Assembly (NCBI GenBank): GCA_017457285.1
Contig: JAFTHT010000049.1
Coordinates: 42,973 to 106,972, forward strand
Length of the DNA: 64,000 nucleotides
Source: Oscillospiraceae bacterium
GTDB lineage: Bacteria; Bacillota; Clostridia; Oscillospirales; Oscillospiraceae
Reading direction: 5' to 3'
The notes below the pieces were generated by a model. It did not search any database. It had not been told where the DNA came from and saw only the letters and a program-made list of their open reading frames with translations. Position 1 is the first letter of the stretch; every line of letters starts with the position of its first letter. Positions 8,044 through 19,200 of the stretch are shown here, piece after piece. A program made the position numbers and the translations under genes.

Positions 8044-9039
8044 TTACTGCAATTTCACTCTGGGGTCAACGATTGCATACATCAGGTCCGCCAGGAGAAC
8101 ACCGATGACGCTAAGCACTGCCAGGAACATATTGTAACCCATGATGAAGGGAATATCGCCCGCCTGCATGGCCTGCAGCGCAATGTTGCCGATACCGGGC
8201 AGGTCAAAGACCTGCTCGGTAATGATGGCACCGGAGAACAGCGACGGCAGCAACCCCGCCAGAGAAGTAACCAGCGGAATCAAGGTATTGCGGAAAGCGT
8301 GCTTATTGATGACGACGCTCTCCTTCAGACCCTTAGCACGGGCTGTACGGATATAATCGGAATTCATGACCTCCAGCATATTGGTACGAGTCATACGCAT
8401 TCTTGCACCGATACTGAGGATAACAACCGTCAACACCGGAATAAACAAGTGCCTTGCATAGTCCACTATCATGTTCAGTCCCGTGTAATCGACAGTCGCG
8501 TTTTTAATGCCCACGTCTGGGAACCAGCCAAGCTGATAGGAGAGCCAGTTCTTCAACACGTTGCCAAAGAAGAACGCAGGTAGGGAGATACCAATCATAA
8601 CCAGGATGGTTACAATGTAGTCCCGGAGACTATACTGGTGGGTAGCGGCGGTGATGCCGAGAGGAATGGCAATCATAAACTCAAAAATCGTAGCAATCAG
8701 GGCCACCAGGAAGGACCAACCCATATGCATGGCGATTTTTTCGGTAACAGGAATGCCAAACTTGAAACTGGTGCCAAGGTCAAATTTACACAGGTCCTTC
8801 AACCAGTTCAGATAACCCTTCATGATGTCTCCAAAGGACGAGCTGGCGCTCAAACCATAGGATTCATACATTTTCGACACCATATCCTCCGTCACCGTGG
8901 CACCGGAGGTTTGAACGGATACAACCTTGTTTTTAACAAAATCGATGGGCATCAATCGCGTTAGAAAATAAATAATCAGCGAAACGCCCAGCAGAACCAG
9001 AATAGAATATCCAATCCGCTTCAGAATGTATTTTAACAT
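8044..9039 (-). CDS. oppB: Oligopeptide ABC transporter permease OppB
   Basis: 331 residues with six predicted membrane helices. Typical N-terminus YILKRIGYSILVLLGVSLIIY and the EAA coupling loop RTARAKGLKESVVINKHAFRN. The extracellular loop between helices 1 and 2 (about residues 30-100) is the usual DppB/OppB domain. Fifteen bases follow the oppA stop, so the genes are co-transcribed; the operon order is A-B-C-D-F. Confidence 0.94.
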   Translation of the reverse strand: MLKYILKRIGYSILVLLGVSLIIYFLTRLMPIDFVKNKVVSVQTSGATVTEDMVSKMYESYGLSASSSFGDIMKGYLNWLKDLCKFDLGTSFKFGIPVTEKIAMHMGWSFLVALIATIFEFMIAIPLGITAATHQYSLRDYIVTILVMIGISLPAFFFGNVLKNWLSYQLGWFPDVGIKNATVDYTGLNMIVDYARHLFIPVLTVVILSIGARMRMTRTNMLEVMNSDYIRTARAKGLKESVVINKHAFRNTLIPLVTSLAGLLPSLFSGAIITEQVFDLPGIGNIALQAMQAGDIPFIMGYNMFLAVLSVIGVLLADLMYAIVDPRVKLQ

Positions 9040-9054
9040 AAGTCACGCCCTTTA

Positions 9055-11730
9055 TCAGCCGGCAAACTCGATTTCCCAAATACGATCCAGGGGGCTGGAA
9101 TAGGGATTCACTTCAACGGGGATGGTGGCGCTGTTGATAACGTTGGCATTGTAAGCGTAAAGCACATCACGCTGGTACACGGGCAGCTCAACGGCCAGAT
9201 CCAGGACATAGCCCATGGCCTCCTTGTACAGCTCGGCACGCTCCTCCTGATCGTTGGTCTCACGGGCCTGATCAATCAGATCACTCAAATCATCCAGAAT
9301 GGCCAGCTCGTCAGCGGTGCCGCTGGTCTTCAGGTAGTTGTAGCCCCAAGCCAGGGTGCTGGTGGCTGTGGAATCCTTGTGGTAGACCTGGTACATATCG
9401 GGGTCCAGAGCAGAGGACCAGGCAGCAGCCCAAACGGCCAGAGAACCGGTGGAAATCTTGGTCAGAGCCTGAGGATCACAGACAACCTTGATATCCCAGC
9501 CCATGGAATCCAGCAGCTCCTCAGCATCACGGAACACCAGATAGGTGGGGTGGTCCTGCAGAGTGGAACCGGCGATGGTGAAGGTCAGACGCAGCTGGCT
9601 GTCGCCCTCGCTGACACCGGCCAGCTCCATGTACTTTTTGATGTTGGCCCGGGCGATTTCCTCGTCCCAAGCGCCAATCATGGGATAATCCTTACCGTTG
9701 TCATCGGCATCGGAGCCGGTGGGATAGGCCCAGCTGACCTTGGACATGGGCCAATAAATTCGGTCGGCAGTACCGGAGCGGTAGAAAGTCAGAGCCAGAG
9801 AAGTATTCATGGCGCACATGATGGCCTTACGCAGGTTCTGGTCGTTAATCTTGGAAGCGTTGACACCAATATAGCCGTAACCCAGCTGATCGGTGGACAG
9901 CATATTGAAGCCATCAGAGGCCATATCGCTCAGGTCGTTGTAGTTATCGTTGGTCAGAGCGGGCGAAATGTAGTGAACGGTGCCGTTCTGCAAAGCGCCA
10001 ATGGCGTTGTTGGAGCTGACAACCTGGTAGCGAATCTTATCAATCTTAGCATTGCTGATGCCGGAACCGGTGGTCTCGAAGTAATTGTTGGCCTTGAAGT
10101 AAACGATATTGTTGATGTAGAACTCATTCTCGTTGGGAGAATCACTGCTGGAGGCATCGGTAACCTTATAGGAACCGGCACCCATAGGCAGCTTCACGTT
10201 TCTAGGGGACTGGATAATGTCGGACATGAAGTTAAAGTTAGCAAACTCAACGCCAAACTGGTTATTTGCGATATCCATACCAACGCTACTGCCCTCACCA
10301 TAGTAATGCTGGGGCGCGATGGACAGCGCGAAGTTCCACTTCGCCTTGGGGTCAACACCATTGATGGTGATAGACAGAACATCGTACTCGTTGGAATTGG
10401 TAACGGTGCCGTCGGCATTATGGCCGGAGGCAATGGTGTACTCAGTGCCGTTGACAGTAATGGTGGAACCAGCCTTATCGGTATGACCCAGGGAAACGAT
10501 ACCGGAAATGTTCTTAACAGCCAGGCCGCCGTCAGCAGAAGCGTTCTCGTGGAGGATAACTTCCTTGGCCTTTGCGGTGTACTCGCTGGTCAGCTTACCG
10601 GCAGTGGCCCAGAAGGTCAGAATCATATCCAGCTCACGGGAAATCTTGTCGTTGAAGATATAGTCGATAGCAGCTTCCTTGGTGGTGATGGCAGCAGGAT
10701 ATTCGGGAGTCAGCTTCTCAATCTTGGTGCGGTCGGGCTTGCCCTCGGCAGTCTTTGCGTAGTCCACCTTCACATAGCCCTCGGTGAACATGAAGCAGAA
10801 AATCTCGTCCTCGAACTCGGGATGGGACTTATAGGGCTCATCCTTGAAGGACTCCTGTGCGCTAACATAGTCGGTGCCCAGCTCTTCCTTAAACAGCTGC
10901 AGGGTATGCTCATAATCATCCAACAGATTCTTGTTGGTAACCTTGCTGGGATCATTGGAGATTGCACTCTTATAGCCGGAGCTGACGGAATAAGCCAGAA
11001 TGGCGGCCTTCATCTCATCGTAAGTAACCTCGTTGGTGGAGGAAGACTTCTTCTGAGAAATAAACAGGTTCATCAGCTCGTTGATGCGGGAGGCCGCACG
11101 GCTGGAAGCCTGAGAGGTAATCAAATCATCATTATCATCGGAGCCGGAGCCGACGGTCTGGGTGCGGTACTCGTCCAGGCCCACGATATCGGTGGAATAC
11201 AGAGTAGAAGAACCGGTGTAGACGGGGTCCAGATAAACGTAGTAGTTAAACAGAACGTCCTCCATGGTCAGAGGATGACCGTCAGAGAACTTGATACCAT
11301 TCTTCAGAACGAAGAGATAAGTGGTGGTATCGTCCTCATTTTCAACAATCTCAAAATCCTTGGTGACGACTGCTTCATCTTCGCCAAAAGCAACCTGGAC
11401 TTCACCATTGACATAGTTGGAACCCAGCATACCAATCTGAGTCATGGCAACAATGGTGCCGTCAGGGGCGGAGGTAGAGAAGAAGGGGTTGAACAGACCA
11501 TCCAGAGCCTCAGTCATGATAACGAAGGCATCAGGTCTATCCCCAGAGGAAGGTGTGGTGGGTGTAATGGGATCGGTGTTAGGACCGGTACTCCCCGTGT
11601 CGGTGGTGTCTTGGGTGGCAGCGGTAGTAGTGCCGCTATCACCACTGTCTTTGCCGCAGCCGGCAAACATGGATGCCATACCCAAACACATGGTCAGGCA
11701 GAGGATCAACGCAATAATTCTCTTGTTCAT
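9055..11730 (-). CDS. oppA: Oversized oligopeptide-binding lipoprotein OppA
   Basis: 891 residues. Signal peptide with lipobox MFAGC (lipidated cysteine at 25), a Thr/Ser/Pro linker to about residue 68, then an SBP_bac_5 fold beginning FVIMTEALDGLFNPFFS. Typical peptide-binding proteins have 530-600 residues; here about 250 extra residues (roughly 185-430) separate the first lobe (LYSTDIVGLDEY) from the strand that resumes KWNFALSIAPQHYYGEG. The C-terminal lobe is normal (ALCAMNTSL-like helix, MYQVYHKDS, RIWEIEFAG end). Start preceded by AAAGGAGTG. The insert may adapt the binder to long or unusual peptides; that is inference. Confidence 0.9.
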   Translation of the reverse strand: MNKRIIALILCLTMCLGMASMFAGCGKDSGDSGTTTAATQDTTDTGSTGPNTDPITPTTPSSGDRPDAFVIMTEALDGLFNPFFSTSAPDGTIVAMTQIGMLGSNYVNGEVQVAFGEDEAVVTKDFEIVENEDDTTTYLFVLKNGIKFSDGHPLTMEDVLFNYYVYLDPVYTGSSTLYSTDIVGLDEYRTQTVGSGSDDNDDLITSQASSRAASRINELMNLFISQKKSSSTNEVTYDEMKAAILAYSVSSGYKSAISNDPSKVTNKNLLDDYEHTLQLFKEELGTDYVSAQESFKDEPYKSHPEFEDEIFCFMFTEGYVKVDYAKTAEGKPDRTKIEKLTPEYPAAITTKEAAIDYIFNDKISRELDMILTFWATAGKLTSEYTAKAKEVILHENASADGGLAVKNISGIVSLGHTDKAGSTITVNGTEYTIASGHNADGTVTNSNEYDVLSITINGVDPKAKWNFALSIAPQHYYGEGSSVGMDIANNQFGVEFANFNFMSDIIQSPRNVKLPMGAGSYKVTDASSSDSPNENEFYINNIVYFKANNYFETTGSGISNAKIDKIRYQVVSSNNAIGALQNGTVHYISPALTNDNYNDLSDMASDGFNMLSTDQLGYGYIGVNASKINDQNLRKAIMCAMNTSLALTFYRSGTADRIYWPMSKVSWAYPTGSDADDNGKDYPMIGAWDEEIARANIKKYMELAGVSEGDSQLRLTFTIAGSTLQDHPTYLVFRDAEELLDSMGWDIKVVCDPQALTKISTGSLAVWAAAWSSALDPDMYQVYHKDSTATSTLAWGYNYLKTSGTADELAILDDLSDLIDQARETNDQEERAELYKEAMGYVLDLAVELPVYQRDVLYAYNANVINSATIPVEVNPYSSPLDRIWEIEFAG

Positions 11731-11745
11731 GGTTACACTCCTTTA

Positions 11746-13071
11746 TTAAATTTCATTTTTCGAAATGATGACCTGATTGCCTTCGATGGTGATATCAAAC
11801 ATATCAGGCGCATCTTCAGGACCAACACAAGTAATGTCGGAACCATCAATGGCGCCATAGTTACCGCTGGCGCACACAAGACCAATGACATAGTTGCTAT
11901 CGGCGGTGTAGTACATCTTGGAGCCAAGCTGAATCACACCGTTTTGAACTGTTACATTGGAAATCGTCGCATTATCAGAAATATAGCCGGCGAACAGGCC
12001 GAAATAGGCACCTTCCAGCCGTGTGCCACCCTTGATGGTCAAGGTTACATTTTCGAAATGGATATCCGTGATTTTGGATTCATCGGTCAATTCGCCGAAC
12101 AAGCCGTTACGCATCTTGTTGTTGCCGGATTGAACCGCGCTGACATTCCTGATGGTGTAGCCATTGCCCTGAATCGTACCGGTGTAGTTACCGTTTATCA
12201 ACGCAGAGGGCCAAACCTCGCCTTTGAAGTCCAAATCGTTCATAATCATGTAGTTGGCGCTGAGGCTCAGATTATCCCGGAAGGACTTGGCGTTGTAAAC
12301 CCGGAACCACTGCCCTTCCAGATATTCCACATAGACTTTTGTCACAGGATTGTTGACCGTGCCGTTGGCTTCGTCAATGCTATAGTTATGGACAATTGTT
12401 TCGGTGGTGATAGGCTGCGTACATTCCTTGTCGTAGTACGCAGTATTGTAGGTGTAGCCCTCCTTAGCCGGGAAGCTGTGCATCTTGATGGTACCCTTCT
12501 TCGTGTCCCACTCAGGAAGCTGGAGCTTCTTGAAGTCATCCACCATAGTGGGATTGAATTGAATGGTTTGCATCAATTCCTCGGTCTCAGCATCGTAAAT
12601 CTCAACGCTGATATTGGGCGCCCAAACAGCATAAAGCGTCAGGACAGGATCTGTTGCGGAATAATCGCCGCTGGCAGAAATGGATAATCTATCCTTTTCA
12701 AAGTCCCATTTCTTAGAGTAGGTATAGCCGTTCGGAGTTTCCGTCCGCTCCGCATACCAGCCCACCAGAAAATGGCCGGACAGACTGGGGGTAAAATGCT
12801 CTTGTCGCTGCTCATTCTCCGGAGCAAGCAAGGGGATTTGGTAATTTCCGTTGGCATCGGCTTTCAATTCATTGGGGTTGAAGAAATCCGCCATCACTTC
12901 CACATTATCATCCGTGAAAGCGCCGCCATTGGCGTTATACTGGATGCTGATATTATAGCCCTCAGCATCATACTCGCGATATTTTTCCAGATCCGAGGAA
13001 CAACCGCTGATCAGAAGCATCGCCGCAAGCAAAAAGCAAACCAAAAGGAAGGGCTTAAGTTTCAATCTCAT
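11746..13071 (-). CDS. Lipoprotein with InlB-repeat-like and beta-helix segments
   Basis: 441 residues. Signal peptide with lipobox LISGC (cysteine about 24). Residues 40-155 contain a repeat of the Listeria-Bacteroides (InlB B) type: ISIQYNANGGAF ... HFLVGWYAERT ... LTLYAVWAPN. The C-terminal half has a GLUG-like beta-helix pattern (TGTIQGNGYTIRNVSA, NGLFGELTDESKITDIHFENV, YFGLFAGYISDNATISNVTV). These are surface-binding folds without a known enzyme activity. Directly upstream of oppA (15 bases) and behind the subtilase, so probably a surface accessory of the peptide-uptake system. Specific ligand unknown. Confidence 0.8.
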   Translation of the reverse strand: MRLKLKPFLLVCFLLAAMLLISGCSSDLEKYREYDAEGYNISIQYNANGGAFTDDNVEVMADFFNPNELKADANGNYQIPLLAPENEQRQEHFTPSLSGHFLVGWYAERTETPNGYTYSKKWDFEKDRLSISASGDYSATDPVLTLYAVWAPNISVEIYDAETEELMQTIQFNPTMVDDFKKLQLPEWDTKKGTIKMHSFPAKEGYTYNTAYYDKECTQPITTETIVHNYSIDEANGTVNNPVTKVYVEYLEGQWFRVYNAKSFRDNLSLSANYMIMNDLDFKGEVWPSALINGNYTGTIQGNGYTIRNVSAVQSGNNKMRNGLFGELTDESKITDIHFENVTLTIKGGTRLEGAYFGLFAGYISDNATISNVTVQNGVIQLGSKMYYTADSNYVIGLVCASGNYGAIDGSDITCVGPEDAPDMFDITIEGNQVIISKNEI

Positions 13072-13101
13072 CGTCGCGCATCATCCTTTTCTTATTGATT
13101 C

Positions 13102-13135
13102 CCGTGGACAAAGCCCGCAGCAGGGCTTTGTCCAC
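13102..13135. repeat. 14-bp perfect intercistronic hairpin
   Basis: CGTGGACAAAGCCC (13102-13115) pairs with its exact complement at 13122-13135 around a six-base loop. There is no clear U-tract on either side, so it is not a standard terminator. It stands between the subtilase stop and the lipoprotein-opp genes and could be an mRNA processing or partial-termination element that sets the ratio of protease to transporter. Confidence 0.6.
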
Positions 13136-13208
13136 GATTATTAGGAACAATTTTTCTAACAGCCGTCACCGTCTGATGCTTCGCAAGAGGGCGACCGACC
13201 ATTCTTCA

Positions 13209-16200
13209 TCACTTCTTCTCCCCACGGCGGCCAACGATCACAAGGACCGCAACGCCAAGAACACCCAGGCCAACAACGACCCAAACAAGCCAACCGCTGG
13301 ATTTCTTCTCAACGCTGGTTTGACCGGCAGAAGTGGGATTGGTGGTATTCTGGGAAGGAGTCTCCTCGGAGCCCTCAGTGGGATTCTCACTGGGAAGCTC
13401 AGAGGGTTCACTGGGCTCACTGGGTTCATCCGTTGGCTCGCTGGGATCAACCACAGGATCCTGAACGGACTGAAGCGCCTTGATACGCTGCTCGGCAGAA
13501 ACAAGGATATCGTAGTTGTCCACAAGGCCTCGCTGCAGAGCCGTTGCAATCTTATCATAAGCAACCCGGGCAGCCTCAACAGTGGCCTTATCGGACAGGG
13601 TAACCCGCTCGGGAATCAACTCGATGGCAAGAATTGCGTTCAGCGTCGTATCGTCCGCACCGGCAGCGCCGTCAATGAACGTATCGAAATACTGCTCCAG
13701 GATGAAGGTATCATAATGCTGGCCGTTGGAAGGACGAATCAGCGTCAGCTTGTTCTCCACCTTGCCCACATAGTCAACGAAGTTGGCACCGTAGAACACA
13801 TTGGAATACATGCTGTCGGTAGCGTTCCACATGTAATAAGGCAGCAGACCCATGCCGTTGATGACCACTTCCGTGCCATCGTAATCGTTGTAGCTGCCAT
13901 AATCACCGGTACCGGGGATATTCTGGAAGCTCTCGTAATAGGCGGAGTCAAATTCCTCCTCCAAAATGGGCGCATCGTAGCTGGCCAGGGACACAGCCTC
14001 AAGCTGGTCGCAACCGAAGAACGCCTTGTGACCGATGGCTTTCACCGTATAAGGAACAGAAACCACACGAACAGAGCTACCGGCAAAGGCGTAGGCGCCA
14101 ATCCGGATGGTATCCTCAGCCACTTGGGCATTTTCGTAGCTGTTACCAGCATAAACGACCATTTCCATACCGTTATTAGTCATATCGTACAGAGAGCCGT
14201 CAATCACGAAAACAGAATCGCTGAGCTGGAAGGTATCGACCTCCGTCTCATAATCCGTGCCGTTGAAGGGCGTGGTCACCTTCTGGGTGAAGGGATTCAG
14301 CTGGCACAGCGCAAAGGGATTATCGCCCAGAGAAACAATGGTATTTCCAAGCGTGACCTTGAAGGGGGTCAGGTTCTCTTTCAGGAACACAAAATCTCCC
14401 AGGGTTACAGCGCAGGAAAGATCGACCTCGGTGATGGCAGTATAAGCAAAGGCATAGCTGTCGATATGCTCAGAGAACTGAATATTCTCCACCTGGGACA
14501 GCTTCTCGCAGTAGGAGAAGGCACCCTCGGCAATATCGGTACCATTTTCGCTGAGCTTCACGCTTTCCAGACCGACGCAGTACACAAAGGCATACTCGCC
14601 AATGGACTCAGCGGCGGACAAATCCAGATTCTTCAGCGCCGCATCCTCAATAAAAGCGTTATCGCCAATGGTGATGATATTGGACAGGTTGATGTTCTCC
14701 AGAGCCTCACAGCCAGCAAAGGCATAGGAGGGAATCTCTGTGATGCTGGAATTCAGAATCACATCAGTCAACTCACGGCAGTAGGAGAAAGCGTACTCGC
14801 CAACAGAAGTAGCGGCACCCAAATCAACCTTCGTCAGCTTGGGAGCATGGTAAGTATAGATGTACTTCCCTTCTTTGCTGACGGCGGCCACAGTCATCTG
14901 ATCATCCAGGCAGACGTAGTACACATCGCCGGAGAAGGCGTAATCACCAATGACCAGTGCCTTGGACAAATCAATATTCTTCAGGCTGGAGTTGTTATAG
15001 AACGCCATATAGCCAATGGTTGCATTGGCACCCAGGCTAACAGATTCCAGGCTGGCGGCACAAGCGAAGGCATTTTCGCCGATAATGGCATTTTCACCGA
15101 TAGTCAGGTTCTTCAGCGCAGAATTGAAGACATAGTAGAAGTACTTCTCGCCATCCTCGTTATAATTCTTGATATCGAACACATTATCCTTATCCACGGA
15201 GAAAGCATAGTCACCGATGGTAACATTATCGCCGATAACAACCGTTTCCAGCTTCACGCACTCGCTGAAGATGCCCTCAGGCAGCGTGACACCATCCGGA
15301 ATCTGGACAGAGGTCAGCGCAGTATGAGAGAACGCATACTTACCCAAGACCGTATCCACGGTAACGGAGGGCATCTCGGTAATACCGGTTTCAAAGAAGC
15401 CATAGTCACCAATCTGGCTCAGCACGCCCAGGTTGAGACTCTTAAGGCCGGTGCTGGAACCAAAGCCGTACTCCCCTACCTTGGTAACGCTGGGAAGATT
15501 CACGGCAGTAATTCGAATATTGTGGGAGAATGCGCCCTTGGCGATGGTATCCACCACAGCACCATTCAGATTTGCGGCACCGAACTCGCCCACAATCGTG
15601 GGAGCTACAGTAACCAGCGCGGAGCCATCAGCGCTAAGGATATAATTGGCGTTCTGGACCTTAAAGGCCTGGTTGCCCTCTTCCACCTGGAAGGAGGAGA
15701 TTTTCGTGCTGCGGAATGCGAAGGGGCCGATATCATTGACATCCGGGCCGATGGTAACGGACTCCAGGGCTTCGCACTCGTAGAACATACCCTCAGGAAG
15801 CACGGAGGCATTGACATAGAAGGAGGTCAAAGACTCACAATCCGTAAAGGCATAGGTGCCGTACTTGACCTTGTCCGAAACAATGGTCACATCTGTCAGC
15901 TTCTTACAGCCGGCGAATGCGTACTGACCGATGGACAGCAGCCGATTGGAGGTAACGAAGCCTTCCAGATTCTTGTTGCCCGCAAAGGCATAGTCGGAAA
16001 TGACACAAGCGCTGGACAGGTCGATGACACCCTGCAGATTACAATTCTCAAAAGCGTTCTGGCTGATGATGTCCAGATTGTTCTCACCGCTGAAGGTCAG
16101 CTTCTGCAAAGAAGTACAGCCATAGAAAGCGCCGTACTCGATGGCCTCCATGGTAGAGGGCAGAACGATTTCCTCCAGTGCGGTCAGATTCGCAAAGGCG

Positions 16201-19200
16201 TAAGCGTTAATTTTCTTAATGCCCTCGGGAATGATGACCTTGGTAATGGTATTGTCGCCAATGTACCACTGCTTACTGGTTTCGGCATCGTCAAAAGCCA
16301 GCTCCTCTTCGGTCTTGAGAACATACTCAAAGTTGGAGAAAGCGAAGGAACCGATTTCAGTCAGGGACAAATCCTCAGGGATGGACACGGTACCGCCATT
16401 ACCATAGTAATGGCTCAGCGATGCGCCGTTGGTGACGAAAGGATCCTTGACTTCAATAGAAACCGTTTCAGAATAGTAGGTAGACTTGTCATTCTGAAGG
16501 ACGCGCAGCGTAACAGAAGCGAAGCCCTCGGCCTTTGCCGTCACGATACCGCTTTCGTTGATGGTCACGATGTTATCATTGCTGGATTCGAAAACCACCG
16601 TAGTCTCCTTGGGGAAGAACGCGTCCAGCTTATAATTGAGTTTGACGGACTCGGAAGGATACATGGACAGACTGTAATTTCCCTCGAAGAACCGAGTGTC
16701 ACCGGTGTCGCCCAGGACCTTATCCTCGCTGTTGATTTGGTAATAGGCCTTCTGAGTATCGTATCCGGTTAGCATGAACACATCCGCCACAGGCTTATCA
16801 TACTTCCGGAAGCCCTCATCCCCTTCGCTCAGAACAGTCAGGTTGAAGGTCAGGCTCTTGTTGGTCTTGGGATCGCGGACACGAATGATGGTGGTACCGG
16901 GTGCGGTGGCCACAATCTTATCGTTGACAATCCGGGCCACGCTGGGACGGGAGGACGCGTACTCCAGCAGTTCCGCCCACTCCGTATCAGGATGGACCAG
17001 CGGTGCCAGAGAATAAACCTCATTGGGACTCAGGGTCAGACCCTCGTCCAGGCCATCGAAATAGAAGTCCACATAATCAGCGGGAAGGCCGATTTCGTAG
17101 GTAGCGTAGTTCAGCGCATAGTCGTAACAGGTCAGAACGAAGCAATTATCGTTCATAGACTTGTTCTTAATATCATAGATGTAATCCGTCAGCTCAAAGG
17201 TCACATAAGTGGTGCTGTTGCGCTGAGAATAGATGGGCGTCATGTACTGCTCGAAGGACTTCATGACCACGGCGGGATTGCCATCGGCATCATTCTCCAT
17301 GGTGACATAGCCCAGCTGAGAGGACATAGCGAAGTGGTTGTCGTAGACGGCAACCTTGGCATAAAGCCGATTCTTCTTCAGGGTCTTGTCGTACTTATAA
17401 GAGTACTCCACGCCGGTAACGGTGGGTGCCTCGAAGTCAGCAACCAAGGGGAACTCAAACACGTTGCGCTCATTGGTTTCGACGCCGCCGTCGCCGTAGT
17501 CCAGATAGGCTTCCAGCCGGACGGTGTACTCCGTGTTGTTGGCCATGTTGTAGTCCATGGTATCGAACTCAATCTCCACATTCGCAGGATAGATTGAGCC
17601 GCCGTCGCCATAGGACTTACGAACGTCATAGTCAATGGTTTCAAAAATCACTTCACCGGTGGTATCGTCGGTGACCGTGATTTCAATTCGTTGGGCATTA
17701 CGCAGAAGACCGGCCCAGACGAACCGCAGGGAGTGAATCGTGCCAATCCGGTTGGACAGTGCGATATAATCCTTGTTGGCGGAGATGACCATGTCATCGG
17801 GATCCTGCAGGAAGTAGTAGGAACCCAGATAGCTGACGTAATCATCGGACACACCGCCGATAGGGCGGCTGGCGTAAGCATCGGCCATGACCTTATCCTC
17901 GATGGCGATGGAATCGTCCAGCTCGTCGGCATGGGTTTCGTAATACTCCAGGTCGAAGATGGGGGCCACAGTCCAGTCGCCATAGTAGGCCAGGTAAGGC
18001 ACGCTCATGTCAATTTCGGTGCCGGAGGTGGCGCTGAGGGTGATGTAACCTTCAACGTACATACCGTTCTCAAAGGACTCGTTCAAATATTCCTTATCCG
18101 CATCGGTCAGCGTAATTTTCACGGTAACCTTGGCAGCCTCGCCGGCGGAAACGGTCACATTCTTGCCATTGGCGGTACCGCCGGACACGGAAACGATTTC
18201 AATAGAACCGCCCAGAGCATAGGCTTCCTCGGTAACGGTGGTTTCACCGGCGTTGGTCTTGGTCTCGCTGACACCCTCGGTGAGGATGTAATCACCCAAA
18301 TCATAGGAAAGCGCAGCGGAGCCAAAATTATGGATGGAGAAGGTCATTTCATAGACGCCAGTCTTATTGGCATCATCCCCCAACTCAAGCTTAGGCTTGT
18401 CCATGGGGTTTCCATCTTTATCATATGTAGTGATGTAAGCAGTGGTATTCAGAGAATTAAACAGGTTCGCAAGACCGGCACCCTGCTTACGGACTGCGTA
18501 AGGCAAGCCGTTGGTGTTCAATGCGATGTCAGCGGTGGACATCATCAGCTTGTTCACCATCTCGTTGACCTTCACATTATCATCGGCGATATCGGAGAAA
18601 TTCTCCACCACATACTGCCGCAGCAGAATGACCACGCCCGCCAGGTTGGGACAGGCCATGGAGGTACCGGACAGACGATCGTAGCCGCCACCGGTGACGG
18701 AGGAAAGAATATTGCCGCCATGGGCCGTAATCTCAGGCTTGATGTTCAGGCTGGGGGTGGGACCCCAGGAGGAGAAGTCAGAGATAAAGGGGCCGGAGGT
18801 TTGATCCTTGCTGATGGTCAGCTTACCGTTACCGGCAGCCACCAGCATCTCACCATCGTCCTGGGAGATGGAGCAGACCGCCAACTTCGCATCGCCGATG
18901 TTCATCTTGATATCACCGGAGACGTTGTTGTAAATGATGATACCGGCGGCGCCCTTGGACTCGGCAATCATCGCCTTCTCTTCGAAGGTGTTGGAGCCAC
19001 GGCGCACAAGTACAATCTTGCCGGTTACATCCATGCCGGTATAGTCGGCGCTACGGCCTACACCGGGGATAATCACATAGTCAATTTCCTTGGTTTCTTC
19101 GCCACCCAGCAAATTGGCTACGAAGTCCTGTTCAACGGCCGCACCGGAGTTGGCCTCGATGAAGTAGATGATGCTCTCACCGTGAAGCAGATAGGGCGTC

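Noticed and set aside
13095-16772. A 1225-codon open frame on the plus strand opposite the subtilase repeats
   Set aside because: Antisense shadow of the leucine-rich repeat region; no protein-like motifs of its own. The same applies to long antisense frames at 9379-12687, 17691-19784, 22020-25394, 47252-49201 and 59007-61550.
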